Origin: Panagrolaimus kolymaensis
Lineage: Eukaryota > Nematoda > Chromadorea > Rhabditida > Panagrolaimidae
Length of the DNA stretch: 64,000 bases
Direction of reading: 5' to 3'
Assembly: GCA_028622995.1 (NCBI GenBank)
Contig: JAJQJQ010000048.1
Coordinates: 1,488,001-1,552,000, forward strand
The position numbers were made by a program, and so were the translations under genes. Under the pieces are notes generated by a model. That model saw nothing but the letters and a program-made list of their open reading frames with translations, did not search any database and had not been told where the DNA came from. This document shows, piece after piece, positions 1 through 13,265 of this stretch. Within the stretch, counting starts at the first letter, position 1. The number at the start of each line of letters is the position of its first letter.

Positions 1-1452
1 TCTTAACGCAATCAACGCTGCTATTGCAATATTCGATTTACAGAGGAAGAAAAGAAAAAAAGTTTCAATTACGTTTAAAAATGCTGATCACAAAAATGAA
101 TGAGTATTGTTTTTCACAGATGCGATGGCTAACGAAAAACAAAAGGATACTGTAGCTTTTAATATTGTAGTAATTTTCGTAAAATGCATTTATATATCCA
201 ATAAATACCAAAAAAATCATTCAGTTGTGATTAAAATGAAAAAGGTTAACCGAGGTCATTAATTTAACGTGTCGTGCTACAGCCACGTGGGAAGGAGGAG
301 GTGGTGATAAAATAAGCCCATTGTTGCTGAAATTAAAATTGTTTTTTCTTCTTCTCAGAAATTAATAGCATTGGATTTCTTAGAGATCGTTTACATATAA
401 TTCATTTGTTTCAAAGGTGCGATGACTCGATCTTCTTTTTCTTTTTCTTTTAAATCTGTTATATTTTGCGGTTTTATTTAGGCACAGATAAGAAATTCTT
501 CGCACAAGCTGCTTGGCTATGGGTTTTCCAATTTATTTGTTACCTTTTAATTATTGCTTTTGTTTAATTGTCATATTTGTGGTTTATTTTAAATAAAGTT
601 TAGGGAGATAAAGATTTTCGATCTTGAAGGCTCAAGGGTTTTCGAGATGAAGAATTGAATCTTTGTTCCAACCACGCAAATAAATCACCACGAAATTTCA
701 TAAGACCGGAGATAACAAAATTGAAAAATCTTTCATAACATTAAATGATTAATAAAAGCTCTTATTGACGTTTCACTTTTACATAATTCCTTTTACATAA
801 TTCCCAATCAATCACCGATCAAAATAATCAAGAACTTAGTTTTAAATAATTATTTGTCTCTATTTTTAACATTTCTTTTTACAAAAGTTGTAGTTTGAAT
901 TATAAATCTGATTATCATTTCCTCCCACATAATATTGACACAATCATTTTGAAAGTTTAAATGATATATTCAGCATTAAATAAATTTCGTCACCTAAATT
1001 TCTCCACCACCTTATTACTCTTTTTCTCTTCAAATATAAAAAGATAAAATAGTGGGAGTTAATTATATAGTAACCTTCTGTTTAAAATTGGCAATAAAAT
1101 GGTTATCATCAAAACAAAACCATTTTTTTGCGTTTTTAATGATTTTTTTTACTTTCCTAGCCTTTTATCTTTCAAAAAAGGAAAACGAATTAACTGATGG
1201 ACAAACAACAAACTTTTTTTTCATTCTTGCCCTTATTTTTTTCCAACTAAATAAATTTCAAGGCTAAAACTTTCCTGCAACGAAAAAAAATTAGTCATTC
1301 TAAGAATAAAAAACAGAGCCTCAACTGCGCACTTTCTTTTTTGCTGAATTTTTTCCAAGTCAAAAAAGGTTTAACGTTGGCAAACTTTTAAACCCATTTT
1401 TACACGTCACGTCATTTTACATCATCATTTTATTTAAATAGATTTCAGAATT
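1..1452. other. Intergenic, no gene seen
   Basis: AT-rich sequence with only short, low-complexity open frames. No exon with a convincing protein signature was found. The last bases (AG at 1447-1448) form a splice-acceptor-like site just before the phosphatase start codon. Confidence 0.5.
1447..1448 (+). promoter_or_regulatory. Candidate spliced-leader acceptor for the phosphatase gene
   Basis: A TTTCAG acceptor lies four bases before the ATG at 1453 with no coding exon upstream. In nematodes this arrangement normally marks a trans-splice site. Similar sites occur at 3290-3291 (directly abutting the RAE1 ATG), 25042-25043, 48304-48305 and 51795-51796. Confidence 0.45.
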
Positions 1453-3069
<1,617 letters not shown>

Positions 3070-3291
3070 TATTTGGTTTATGAAAATATTTATTATTGTT
3101 GATTTCATTTTTTTGTTTGTTTAAAAATCTGTTTTATTGAAGAAAAAAACACTTAAATAAATATTTTAACTTGTTCTTTGGTTTATTTTTTTATTTACAC
3201 TTGTTGTTTATGACAATTATATACTTTTTTGATGTCGGATTCAAGAGAACGGCTTCTTATCTTTTACCCATATTATGATAATATCTTTTAG

Positions 3292-4645
3292 ATGAGTTTC
3301 TTTAGTAATACATCCTCAAATACGTTTGCTCGTCCAGCATCATTTTTTAACAATTTATCGAGCGCAGCTTCAACGACATCAACAACTCAATCTGCTACAA
3401 ATGTTAATCCTGCAAATCCTATGAATGCGGTTGAAGTTCCTGGAGCACCAGATGATACTGTACAAGACTTGAAATTTAGTCCTGTTATATCTAATACCCC
3501 TATCTTTCTTGCTGCTGGATCATGGGATAATACTGTAAGAATTTGGCAAGTAAATGAAAATGGAACTGTTGAAGCTAAAGCAATGCAAAATGTTAATTCA
3601 CCTGTTTTATCAATTGATTGGATGGAGGTTAGTATGTACTTTGAATTCATTTCGACTAGAATAATTTTCTTTATTTTAGGATAGTTCAAAAGTTTTTATT
3701 GCTTCTGCTGATAAACAAGCACGTGTATGGGATTTAGCATCGAATCAAGTAGCTGTTATTGGAACACATGATCAACCTATTCGAACTTGTCATTGGATTA
3801 CATCACCCCAATATAGCTGTTTAATGACAGGAAGCTGGGATCAAAGTTTACGATTTTGGGATATGCGTCAACTTCCAACTCAAACATCGCTTGCAACAAT
3901 AAATCTTGGACAAAAAGTTTTTTGTGCTGATGTTGTTTATCCAATGGCTGCTGTGGGATTAGCGAATCGAAAAGTGAAGATTTTTAAACTTGATGGTGAA
4001 CCTAAAGAAGTTACAGAAATAGAAACTCCTTTGAAATTTCAAATGAGATGTTGTGCAATCTTTCGAAATAAAATGACCAATCAACCAACTGGAATTGCTC
4101 AAGGATCAATTGAAGGTCGAGTTGCTATTCAATATGTGGAACCATCATCTTCAAAAGATAATTTTACTTTTAAATGTCATCGTTCACCTGATTTGGTTAA
4201 TGGGTTTCAAGAAATTTATCCTGTACGTTTTTACCTTTTGCTTTTTTGATTTTAAGAAATATTTTTAGGTACATGATGTTGCATTCCATCCTCAACATAA
4301 CACGCTAATTACTGTTGGTGCTGATGGTCGATATTCATTTTGGGACAAAGATGCTCGAACTAAATTGAAAAGCTCTGAACAACATCAAATGCCCATTACA
4401 AAAGCTCATGTTCATGGTTCTGGAAATGTTTTTGCTTATGCTTTAGGTTATGATTGGAGTCGAGTAAGATTTTTCTTCTGTCATAGGGTTTTCTTCATCA
4501 ATGGAAACCCTATGTTTATTGGTAATCGTGTTCATCTTTTTAATGAAATTTTCATTTTTAGGGTCATGAAATGTATCAACAAGGTCAAGGAAGCAAAATT
4601 TTTCTTCTTGCTTGTGCTGAAGATTTAAAACCACGTAAAAAGTAG
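3292..4645 (+). CDS. rae1: mRNA export factor RAE1/Gle2 (WD-repeat nucleoporin)
   Basis: RAE1 is a seven-blade beta-propeller that binds NUP98 at the nuclear pore and acts in mRNA export and mitotic spindle assembly. Four exons (3292-3627, 3680-4222, 4269-4463, 4562-4645) join to 385 aa, close to the usual length of about 370. Seen: a Ser/Thr/Asn-rich N-terminus, then repeated WD-type units such as [33 protein letters not shown], and [11 protein letters not shown]. The block ending [13 protein letters not shown] is typical of RAE1 (GSIEGRVAI). The C-terminus is Lys-rich (PRKK). The ATG directly follows a TTTTAG acceptor-like site (3290-3291), which supports this start and suggests trans-splicing. 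Upstream neighbour is the tyrosine phosphatase on the same strand. No defects seen. Confidence 0.95.
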
Positions 4646-4958
4646 AAATTGAAAATTATTGTACATACTTTCTATTTCCACTTTACTAATTTGTTTGTTA
4701 ACTGATTTTGATTACCATTTTTTTCAATGTTGTACATACTTTTTCTTTATGATCTCTGTTTTATTATTTAGTAAAGTGGACAATAAATTGTTACCTAAAC
4801 AAAAATACTACTTTGTATGATGAAATTTTATTTTAAAATTTTTTTTAATTTAAGAAATTCTTTTCAATATTAACAAAGTTTTATTTATATAAAAACAAAA
4901 TAAAAAATTGTAATTAAAACATGGAAAAAATATTGGAATTTTCTAAACATTTTTTTTC
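4646..4958. other. Convergent 3' intergenic region
   Basis: Lies between the ends of RAE1 (plus) and the broken receptor gene (minus). It is AT-rich, with possible AATAAA polyadenylation signals, and holds no gene that I can see. Confidence 0.4.
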
Positions 4959-5913
4959 CTAAAATATTGTTGTCGGTTCTGTGGTTGATTTTATACTTCT
5001 CTTAAAAAATGTTAAAGAATTTTTATTAAGTTTTTTATTTTTTTGTATTTTGGAATAAATAAATTTAAATAAATCCATTATAGCTTCTCGATATCCCGTC
5101 ATAATAGACAAAATAAAAAAAGCTTCCATTAAAATACGAAATTGCATTATCATTTGACGCGAACTATTTTCAGCTAAACCTGATGGTCCACCCAACCAAA
5201 GAGGAAGTCGAAAATCTAAATATCCTTCATAATCTTCACCTTCGATATAATATCTTGAAGTAATAATTTTTAAACCAAAAGTTGATGCAAGAGAAGTATC
5301 CAATTTATCGATGAATTCAAGAATAAATACAAAAAAATTAATTAAAGTTTGTAAAAAAATAACTAAAGTAATGCGAAAGGAATTTTTAAATTTTTTTCGA
5401 TTATTTTTCATTTGAAATTTGGCTTGTTTTCCTATTCGATAAATTAGCATAATAGTAGAAAATATGGAAAAAAATAAAAATATTAGTGGCTTTGCTATAG
5501 CAATTTTAATAAATATTCTATATAAAGTATTATATAAATTATATAAAAAATCATCATCTAACTTTTTTCTGAATATAGGATTAAAAGGATATTCGTTTAT
5601 TCCACATAAATACCCTTCTCGCTTATTTCTTAATAATACAAAAAATATATAACTTTCAAGAAACATAATAAATAAATTAAAAATAAAAATTGTAAAAAAA
5701 ATTCTTTTGCCTTTAGTAAATTTATCATAAATATTTGTATAATATAAAGCCATAAATCTCGAAAATGAAAGAAGAAATAAAGCGTTATAGAAATCATTAT
5801 CAATCCAACTTCCAATAAATACATTAAAATATTGCCAATCAGCTTCGTTAAAGTTAGATATTTTATAATAATAAAAACATGTTGTTTTTCCTGGATTTAC
5901 ATAACCTTTTATA
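4959..5913 (-). pseudogene. Seven-transmembrane receptor, 3' part (gene split by mobile element)
   Basis: C-terminal three quarters of a nematode serpentine receptor. The frame from 5907 down to 4959 encodes several hydrophobic helices separated by basic loops, for example LFLLSFSRFMALYY followed by IYDKF (a TM3/intracellular loop 2-like region), and ends with a Lys/Ser/Thr-rich tail. The open frame appears to continue into the element (to about 5957) but the residues there are terminal-repeat sequence. The matching 5' part is at 14233-14507. Joining the two across one copy of the 6-bp target duplication gives one uninterrupted 407-codon intronless frame, reading GNDIKGYVNPG across the junction. 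The receptor class (srx-like or another chemoreceptor class) is not certain. As it stands the gene should give no full-length receptor. Confidence 0.8.
5908..5913. repeat. Target-site duplication, left copy (TTTATA)
   Basis: TTTATA immediately precedes the left terminus (ACACGTTTTTTGA). The same six bases follow the right terminus at 14233-14238. Removing the element and one copy restores the receptor reading frame, so the duplication is well supported. Confidence 0.88.
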
Positions 5914-6871
5914 ACACGTTTTTTGAAAAAGTGAAGCTTGGTCTGGCACAGGCGCAAAAGATTTCTTTTTCTGTTTACGAAACTTCATCCCTAGGGTCAA
6001 TTTGGGCCAAAAATCACGAATTTCAACTCCATTTGGCCGGATGATATGTTTAATATGGAGATATGGTCACTTTCGCGTTAGGACCCGAAATAATTTTTTA
6101 AGACCAATATATAAAAAAATTTCTTCTATTATCGTTTTTTCCACATAAAATTGAGTATTTTTCATATTGATGACAAAAATTGGTATCCATATAAATCCCT
6201 CTATTCGGTTACATTGAAGTTAAAAATATGTAAAAATTTACATAAATCCTCATTTATCTCAAAACATTTGTATCGCAGGGGAAGAAACAGCCCACATATT
6301 CGGATTCTCCATGAAATTTTACTCCTAGCGGTGAAGGAATAGTCAAAAATAGTTTTACCTCCGAAATTCATTTGACTCGTTAAAGGTGCATAACCTTGAT
6401 ACACAAAATATCAAACTTTATTAAGGTCATAAAGGAATATATCAAAATAAATTATTTTTGACCAAAATGGAGTCAAAAACAATTAAGATGGACAAAAAAC
6501 ACATTTTTGGCAACAATACATTATGCATTTGGGCTTCTGGAGGTATGACTACATGTCAGCCATTAATGGTATTTCGGGTGTATTTGGTGACCAAAAGATA
6601 AAAATTTAAAATTATTTATTTATTTCAACTTAAAACCATTTTACTTTATGTTTTTGATGTCGCTGATCACGAATTTGAAGTTAGTTTTAGTGATTGAGTC
6701 AATAATAAAAAAGTTATAGCGACGCTCAAATATTAAAATTTCCTTAAAAAATCTATTTTTTATTTTTTATTTTTATCCTTTTGATTTAAAAATGGTAACG
6801 TCTTTTTATTTATTCCTTTTTTATTTAATAATTTTATTATTTCTTAAAAATAATAATGCAAATTTTCTTTT
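5914..6871 (+). repeat. Left terminal inverted repeat
   Basis: About 958 bp, matching the reverse complement of 13266-14232. Differences seen are a few substitutions in the outermost 40 bp and a 9-bp length change next to a GAAGCTT site (the right copy repeats AGCTT). The rest, compared stretch by stretch, looked identical. Homology stops abruptly at 6871/6872. It contains the motif TCGCTGATCACGAATTTGA at about 6660-6678, also found in two palindromic elements in this window. Short open frames inside it are mirrored in the other arm and are not genes. Confidence 0.9.
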
Positions 6872-6989
6872 AATTTTTAAATTTTTATTTATTATAAATG
6901 TACAAATATAACAAATAGTCATAACAATTTTTTGAAAAAAATAAATTATTTAAAGTTCTACTTTTGCTTTTGCTGGAAGTTGGCTCAAC

Positions 6990-9900
6990 TTATTCTTCTT
7001 CACTTTCATAAAGATCATGAACATCATCATTATCAACATATTCACCTTCGCTATTTTTATCCGGAACTGCAGTATTGCCTTCTCTTACACATTCATAAAT
7101 TTCATCGAATTCGTCAGAAGCTAGAGGTTCATCTTCGAATTCCACTTCAATGTCACCTGAAAGAAAAAAATATTTTTGCGCAATATGTATTTTTTAATTT
7201 TACCTGTTGCTTGATTTATTTCCTCAACAACTTCTTCAGATTCCTCTTCATTTTCCACTTCCGCAAGAAATTCACCTCCTCTTTCTCTTATTTTTTTTAT
7301 TTTTCTTCCAAAGTAGGACATAATTTGGGCGGCATTAAGTCGCTCATCGGGTTTAAATAATTTATTTCCATCTGGTTTTAGTTCTTCTCGCATAAGATTT
7401 TCAACGACTTTTGGGTCTATTCTTCTTTGGCCATTTTGATATTTTTTAAGTTGTTTGTCCAAGAAATGTAGTTGCTCTGAAGTAAATCTGACATTTTTTC
7501 TTGGCTTTGTCAGCGCCCATCCTAAAGGTAAAACTTTATCAACTGTTTCTTCTCCAGCTGTATGCAGTGCTTCAGCAACTTCAGGAGTGTAATGTTCATC
7601 GCAAATATTTTCAAGCTGATCCACAAAGGCATTGAGGGCATATTCATATTGAGTAATTTTTTCTGGAACTTTATCATGGACACCATTTATTAAGTGTCGG
7701 AAGAGATTTCCCAATTTAGCATATTCGGCTCGACAAGTTGGTTCAGGGCAAGAATACAAGGCATGTGGATTAAAAGGCACATCCTCTTCTGGGTTATTGT
7801 TGTTGGTATTTGCTTCTTCTTCTTGAACATCAGCATTTGAAGATGCTTCATCATTTGACAATTCATTTGTAATAGAATTAGTGTCGCGCCAAAACTTGTA
7901 ATTCAAATCATCTGGGGAATGATGGGTTTCTTTTTCGATAACAAGCTTAGATTCCAAAATAAAATCTTTAAATTTTGAAAGTTGATGTTTTTTTCCTTGA
8001 CCAATTCCATGATGCCGCCATACTGTGAAACTGCTATCAGAATTGTAAACAAAATCAGATAACAAAGAAATTTCTTGAATGTTTGCTTTGCGAACAGCTT
8101 TTCCTTTGTCAATTTTAGCAATGACAATTGAAAGGGAAGTAAGAGGTTTAGTGCCATATTGCATGGCATCATACATTTCAGCAGCGGTGGTAACATCAAA
8201 ACCATAATCAAGGGCATCTTGAATTCGTCTTTTTAGCCTTGAACCTTCTTGATCAGCTGCTCCTTTTCCAGATTGTGATTCACTGAAGGAATAGCGTCTA
8301 ATTGGTATGCCAATATCTTTGCTTAATTGAGGTAGGCTAACAATAACTTGGGCGCTATGATAATAACCTTAAATATTTTGTAAAGTTTCATTCATTTTTA
8401 ATTAAAAACTTACCGGCTTGATCCGAACGAAGAGTAACACCTTTAAGGTTCCAAGATTTTGCTTTTTCCAAAAGATCTCTAATAATTGCAACAACCGCAA
8501 CACCGTCCTTTAAAAAAATATGTCTTTAAAAGTTCAAATAAATAAAAAGAAAACTAACTTGGTCTTCAAAATTTAATAAATGTACTAATGAATGGACTTT
8601 TAATTGACCATTGATGCGGGCTTGTATATGGCTAATGTGCCAGGAAAGTCCTTTCTTACTATAAAAATCGCGCTGCGTTTCTGTGTGTTTTTGGGGAAGA
8701 TATTTCATTGAATAATCAAGAATAATGATAGCTTCTCCTTCTGGCAAATTTTCAACAATTTGCTTTCTTTCTCTTTCGCTGTAAATTGCTCTTAGCAAAT
8801 GGCTTTTCATTTCTTCGATTTTTGCTTCATAAATGTCTAGTTCATCTAACATTTCTTCCAATTCTCCTTTCAATTTTTTATTTTTTCTGGAATTTTGAAT
8901 TGACGTTTTCAATTCCTCTCGAAAATCACCCATTACTTCATCAAAAAGTCGAACACGTTCAAGGCGAAGATTATGTTCATGGTTATTCGGTGGTTCAAGG
9001 TTTGTACAACTAGGAGCTTGAAATTCTCTACGGGTTGGATCCGACAATGCGTGAGTCATACAATAATCTGCGATTCTAGAACACATTTTGACATGGACAT
9101 TGAAATCGGTTTTCAAAAATTGTTGAGATTCTCGAAGTCGACGTTTCAAACTTTTTGACCATTCACTTTCAATCAAATCTTTTTTGTACATGTTGTCAAC
9201 GATTTCTTCCAATTTTTCAAAAGCCTAGAAAATACAATTTTTACATTTTCTAAATGACTAAAACTAACTTCATCTCCTGCAGCAATTTTGTAATCAACAC
9301 AGTGTAGGGATTTTTTTCTTTTTGCTGCACAAACTTTTAAAATTTTTCGCATCACTTAATGTGACATTTTGATATCTGTTCGGCCTGTTTGTATTTTAAA
9401 TTCTTCAAACATATTAATTGTTTCCGTGTCACGGGTCATTCTCATTGAAGGAGGAATAGTATATTTTGTTCCATCATGGAGCTTCGTTTTTTGAGTTCCA
9501 TATGGAAGCATTTTAGAGATTGCGGGACTAAAAAATAAACATACAAATAATTTTATCATTGAAAAAGCATCATTACCTTGTTATGAATTCAATAAAATAA
9601 GTGATATCAGGTTTGTTGTAGCGCACAACAACATTTTTGCGAGGTTCTTCCCTCAAATTGTTGAGGCGTCTCAGTGCTAATGATCTTGCAGCTAAAAAAG
9701 CTCGATTTGATAATCTTGGGAAATGTTCCAATATGTCGGGGTAAGTGAAACCAGAAGCAATTTGAGCCAACGCTTCTTTCCTTTCATTATTTGATTTTGC
9801 ATTTCTATATTGAGCTTTTGCAACTTCAAAAATAATATCAATGCTTTTTGCTGTTTTTTTATTAAGGTCTGCTTTTTCACGATTATTTGCTAAACAAAGT

Positions 9901-11916
9901 AGTTGGTCAGCTGCGCCGGGTGCCATGAATTCAGCAATTACTCGATTAAGTTGATGAAAAGCCACAACTTTTTTTCTCTGAGTATCGGGTTGCCATTCAT
10001 CAAATGCCTGATTTGGGTTTATACGTGAAATACCTAAAAAAAATTCATTTTTACAAATAAAAATGAATTCAGCTTTACCTGCTTTTTTTGCAACATCCTT
10101 GATTACTTCTATTATTTCTGGGGAAAGAGTTGGAGCTGGTGGATTCAAATGAACTCGAGATTCACGATTACGGAAATCTGGATCTTGAGGATCATTATCA
10201 GATGAGCTTGAAGAACTTGTGGCACCTGGAATTGACCGAGGTGGAGTTTTACCATTAATAAAAGCGTCAGGATCTTCTTGAGAATTATCAGAATTATGTG
10301 TGGGTGAATTTCCAAAATCATTATCAAATGGGGTTATCGAATATCCTTGCTTTTCTACAATTTGTTGGGCAACGAGTCTTTTTAGATATTCAGCATGTTG
10401 AGGGCAAACCGCTAAAAAAATATGTAAAAATGCTTTGAAATTTTTAGAACTTACGTATTCCAATATGTATCAAGACATGATGTTTTTCAAAAAATGCTTT
10501 TGCTTCTGAATAAGTTACCTTGTGAAAACTTTTTGTGGCGAATGGACGAGGTTTATCGGTATGATCATGATCCGTATATCCATCTGGCATTGAACAAACT
10601 TGTCTATTTTCACCATTAACTCTCCGATACATTATATGATTATATCTCCTATTTGACCAAAGAGTGCTAAGCTCTTTTCTGATATTTTCACATATTTTTC
10701 TTTTACCAATTTTTTTTCTAAATTCCTCGTTTTCCCAATCATCATAAAATTCTGCTGCACCTCTTGCAAGAATTAGTTGAGCTTCATTGATCGTGCCATA
10801 GAGATCTTGCTCATTATTCATCAATTCATTGAAACTAAAACAACAAAATAATTATATTTATCTTTGCATTAATATTTTCACCTTATAAGCTTCCCATTTT
10901 CAGGGCAAATTGTAGAAACTTTGGACTGGGCTGGTCTTTTTTCCATTTCGTCTGCAGGGATTCTTTCACGAGAAAAATAACATTCATGGTCTTCATCTTC
11001 GTCATCATTATCTTTAACATTTTGTGTAGGCAAAGTTAATCTGTCAGCAATTATATTTCCATCACAAATGTTTTCTTTTCCAGGGGTTGGGGTTGATAAT
11101 ACTAATGAATTTTCACATAAATTAATACTTAAAGTCTTTTCTGATCGAATATCATATTCAATAATTGGTTTGTTCATTTTTTTGGTTAATTGAGAAACGA
11201 AATCAATTGATTGAATTTCTTCATGGTTGCCAACAAAAATAAATCCATCGGTTACTGTTTCCAAAATAAAGTCAATCAATTCAGCTTCATCCAAGTATGC
11301 AACAGCTTTGTTTTTGATTAACGCTCCTCTTGATGCTTTGTAAGCGTATGACAATTGTTTTAAAATCTCTTCTACTTTTTCTTTGGATAATGCAGACTTA
11401 TCCGTTTTCAATAACAAAATAGCAAAATTTTTGGACAATGGACCGGAAGCTTCATTTTTCATTCTTTTTTTGTAATAACTTTCTTCAATCCAATTAAATT
11501 CAGAAGTGAGGATATCTGTTACAAAATTGAAAGCATTATTTTTGTTTGGAATTCCAATCGTAAAATATTCATTGAATCCATTTAAAGATATCATAAGCTT
11601 TTGGTTTTCCAGGGTTACATATTGAAGAACGGCGGGGATTTGAGATTTCTTATGATGAGGTAAATTCAATTGGATGTTTAGCAAAACATATGGCGATAAA
11701 ATTGGGGGATTGTCGCAATCTTCTGCTTTGAGTTCAATAAAATCATTTGAATGGCTGCTATCAAAATGAAAAATATTTGTTTGAATTTCATTTAATAATA
11801 ACCTAAAGTTGATAACAATATTAAATTAGATTTTGAAAAAGCTTCACTCACTTGCAGCTGCTAACATAATTGAATAGAAATAAACCCATGATGAAACGAA
11901 ACCAAAAGACATTCAT
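6990..11916 (-). pseudogene. DDE-transposase-like protein of the element, one in-frame stop
   Basis: Ten exons join in phase (11916-11852, 11802-10882, 10834-10455, 10411-10079, 10033-9577, 9527-9269, 9224-8559, 8507-8414, 8367-7204, 7156-6990), about 1501 codons. Candidate catalytic acidic residues: Asp in ILDYSMKY (~975), Asp in RSDQAGYYHS (~1056), and Asp/Glu in GKGAADQE (~1097-1099), spacing like an RNase H-fold integrase. A C2H2-like finger (CPEPTC...H...H, ~1265-1290) and a C-terminal block (RIDPKVVENLMREE, QIMSYFGRKI) follow. From memory, this order matches a widespread family of uncharacterised animal transposon proteins. Codon ~776 (9356-9358) is TAA inside a block that is otherwise conserved-looking (MSH-stop-VMRKILKVC), and no splice can bypass it plausibly. 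Exon 1 encodes a signal-peptide-like N-terminus, odd for a nuclear enzyme; the true start may be later. Confidence 0.8.
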
Positions 11917-12417
11917 CTTGAAATAAAGTAAATACGCGTATTTGATATCAAGGTTTTTGTAATAAATGCTTTACAAAAACAAACAAATAATTTAGATAAA
12001 AAAATAAATAAAATTCTTCGAAGTGAATGAATGATAAATTGATGGTTGACTAAATCTTTAAAAAAATTTATAGTAATAAAAAAGAAATATTTTGTTTACT
12101 CCTAAGATCGTTTATTCTAGTTCAAAAAATGGATAAAAGTCTGCTTGGAGGAATTTTTTTCACTTTAGTTTTTTTTCCAATCAAAGGAAAGGAAAGCTGG
12201 CAAAAGACTTCATTCACAAATTATCAAATCATTTTGGAGTGTGAGAAGCAATAAAAATGAAAACAAATATTTATGTACAAACTACAAAACAAAAAAAAAC
12301 TACTACTAACAAAATTTTACAAAAACAATACAAAAATGAAAAATTTACAATATAAATGAAAAGTGAGAAAGAAAAAAACAAATAAGTGAAGTACCAGAAA
12401 CGCGATTTAGTTGCTTT

Positions 12418-12886
12418 TCAAGGCTTAGCATTTTCACGAAGTTCATCAAAGATCTTCTTAACATTATGCCGAACATCGAGAGCAACTTCCTTCCGTTCCA
12501 AATAGCCATCCACAACCGACGCAAAAATACTAATGCCATGTTCAATATAAGGAATGTTGTCGAGCTAAAAAGTAAAATATAGTAAGTTTCGTAGTTATAT
12601 AATTAAAAAGCTAGCCTACTTGTGAATGGCCACCGACACGGAAGGTATTGCTCATCTTTACCGCTTTTCTCCATTTGACGAAAAGAACAATAATGATGAA
12701 AGACAAAATGGCGATAATTGAGATGAAAAATGCATAAAGCTTTAGATCTTGGCAATCGTTGAGTTCTCCAAAATAATCAACAAAAAAATCTTTCTGACCA
12801 TCCTTCCAATTTGCGGTGTATTCTTTGACGAGGGCAGTTGAAGCAGCAGATGAACAGCTTTTGAAGACAGTAGGTGTAATAGACAT
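12418..12886 (-). CDS. Small single-pass membrane protein carried by the element
   Basis: Two exons (12886-12620 and 12564-12418; donor GTAGGC, acceptor TTTTTAG) give 137 aa. Residues 1-50 hold Cys 11 and Cys 45 and no obvious signal peptide; residues ~51-70 form one strongly hydrophobic helix (FFISIIAILSFIIIVLF) followed by KWRK, so the C-terminal ~65 residues are probably cytoplasmic. The second exon is a charged, helical-looking segment (VALDVRHNVKKIFDELRENA). Base composition is less AT-rich than the flanks, as in the neighbouring transposase-like gene, and codon continuity across the intron supports a real gene. It lies between the transposase-like gene and the right TIR, in the same orientation. 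I do not recognise the family; it could be an element-specific accessory gene or a captured host gene. Confidence 0.7.
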
Positions 12887-13265
12887 TTTTTTGGTGAAGA
12901 TTATAAAAATAATGATGGGGAATTGGGGATTCTGCGAGTATTTATACTCGAAAAAAGATTTAAAAAAACGGGGCTTTTAACACCTTAATTTGCAAATGAA
13001 AGTTTGTTCACACCATAAAAAAGAAATGACCGCTGCTAGAAAAAGGGTAAAAAATAAAATGCATCGTTGTTTGACCAAAAATAATCCCGCGTTTTGCGCC
13101 AAAAGATAGTTTTTTTGATATCATTTTTATTTTCACTGCCAAATAAAGGTAAATTTTAATAAAAGAAAAAATAAAATAACTCCTTTCTTATTTCACAAAA
13201 TTTCTAAATATCCAAAGCAAAAATAAAATCGCAGAAGAAATTGAAAAATTTGTGCAAATAAAATA

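Noticed and set aside
1052..1267. 71-aa frame near the window start
   Set aside because: Low-complexity Phe/Leu/Lys translation of AT-rich DNA, no homology signal and no splice or start context.
6151..6404. Open frames of 63 and 67 aa inside the left TIR, repeated at 13733-13986
   Set aside because: They exist in both arms only because the arms are inverted copies; they overlap on opposite strands and have no protein signature.
9269..9527. An intron that would remove the in-frame TAA
   Set aside because: The only GT/AG pairs available are 11 bp apart or would delete about 110 bp of conserved-looking sequence with poor sites.
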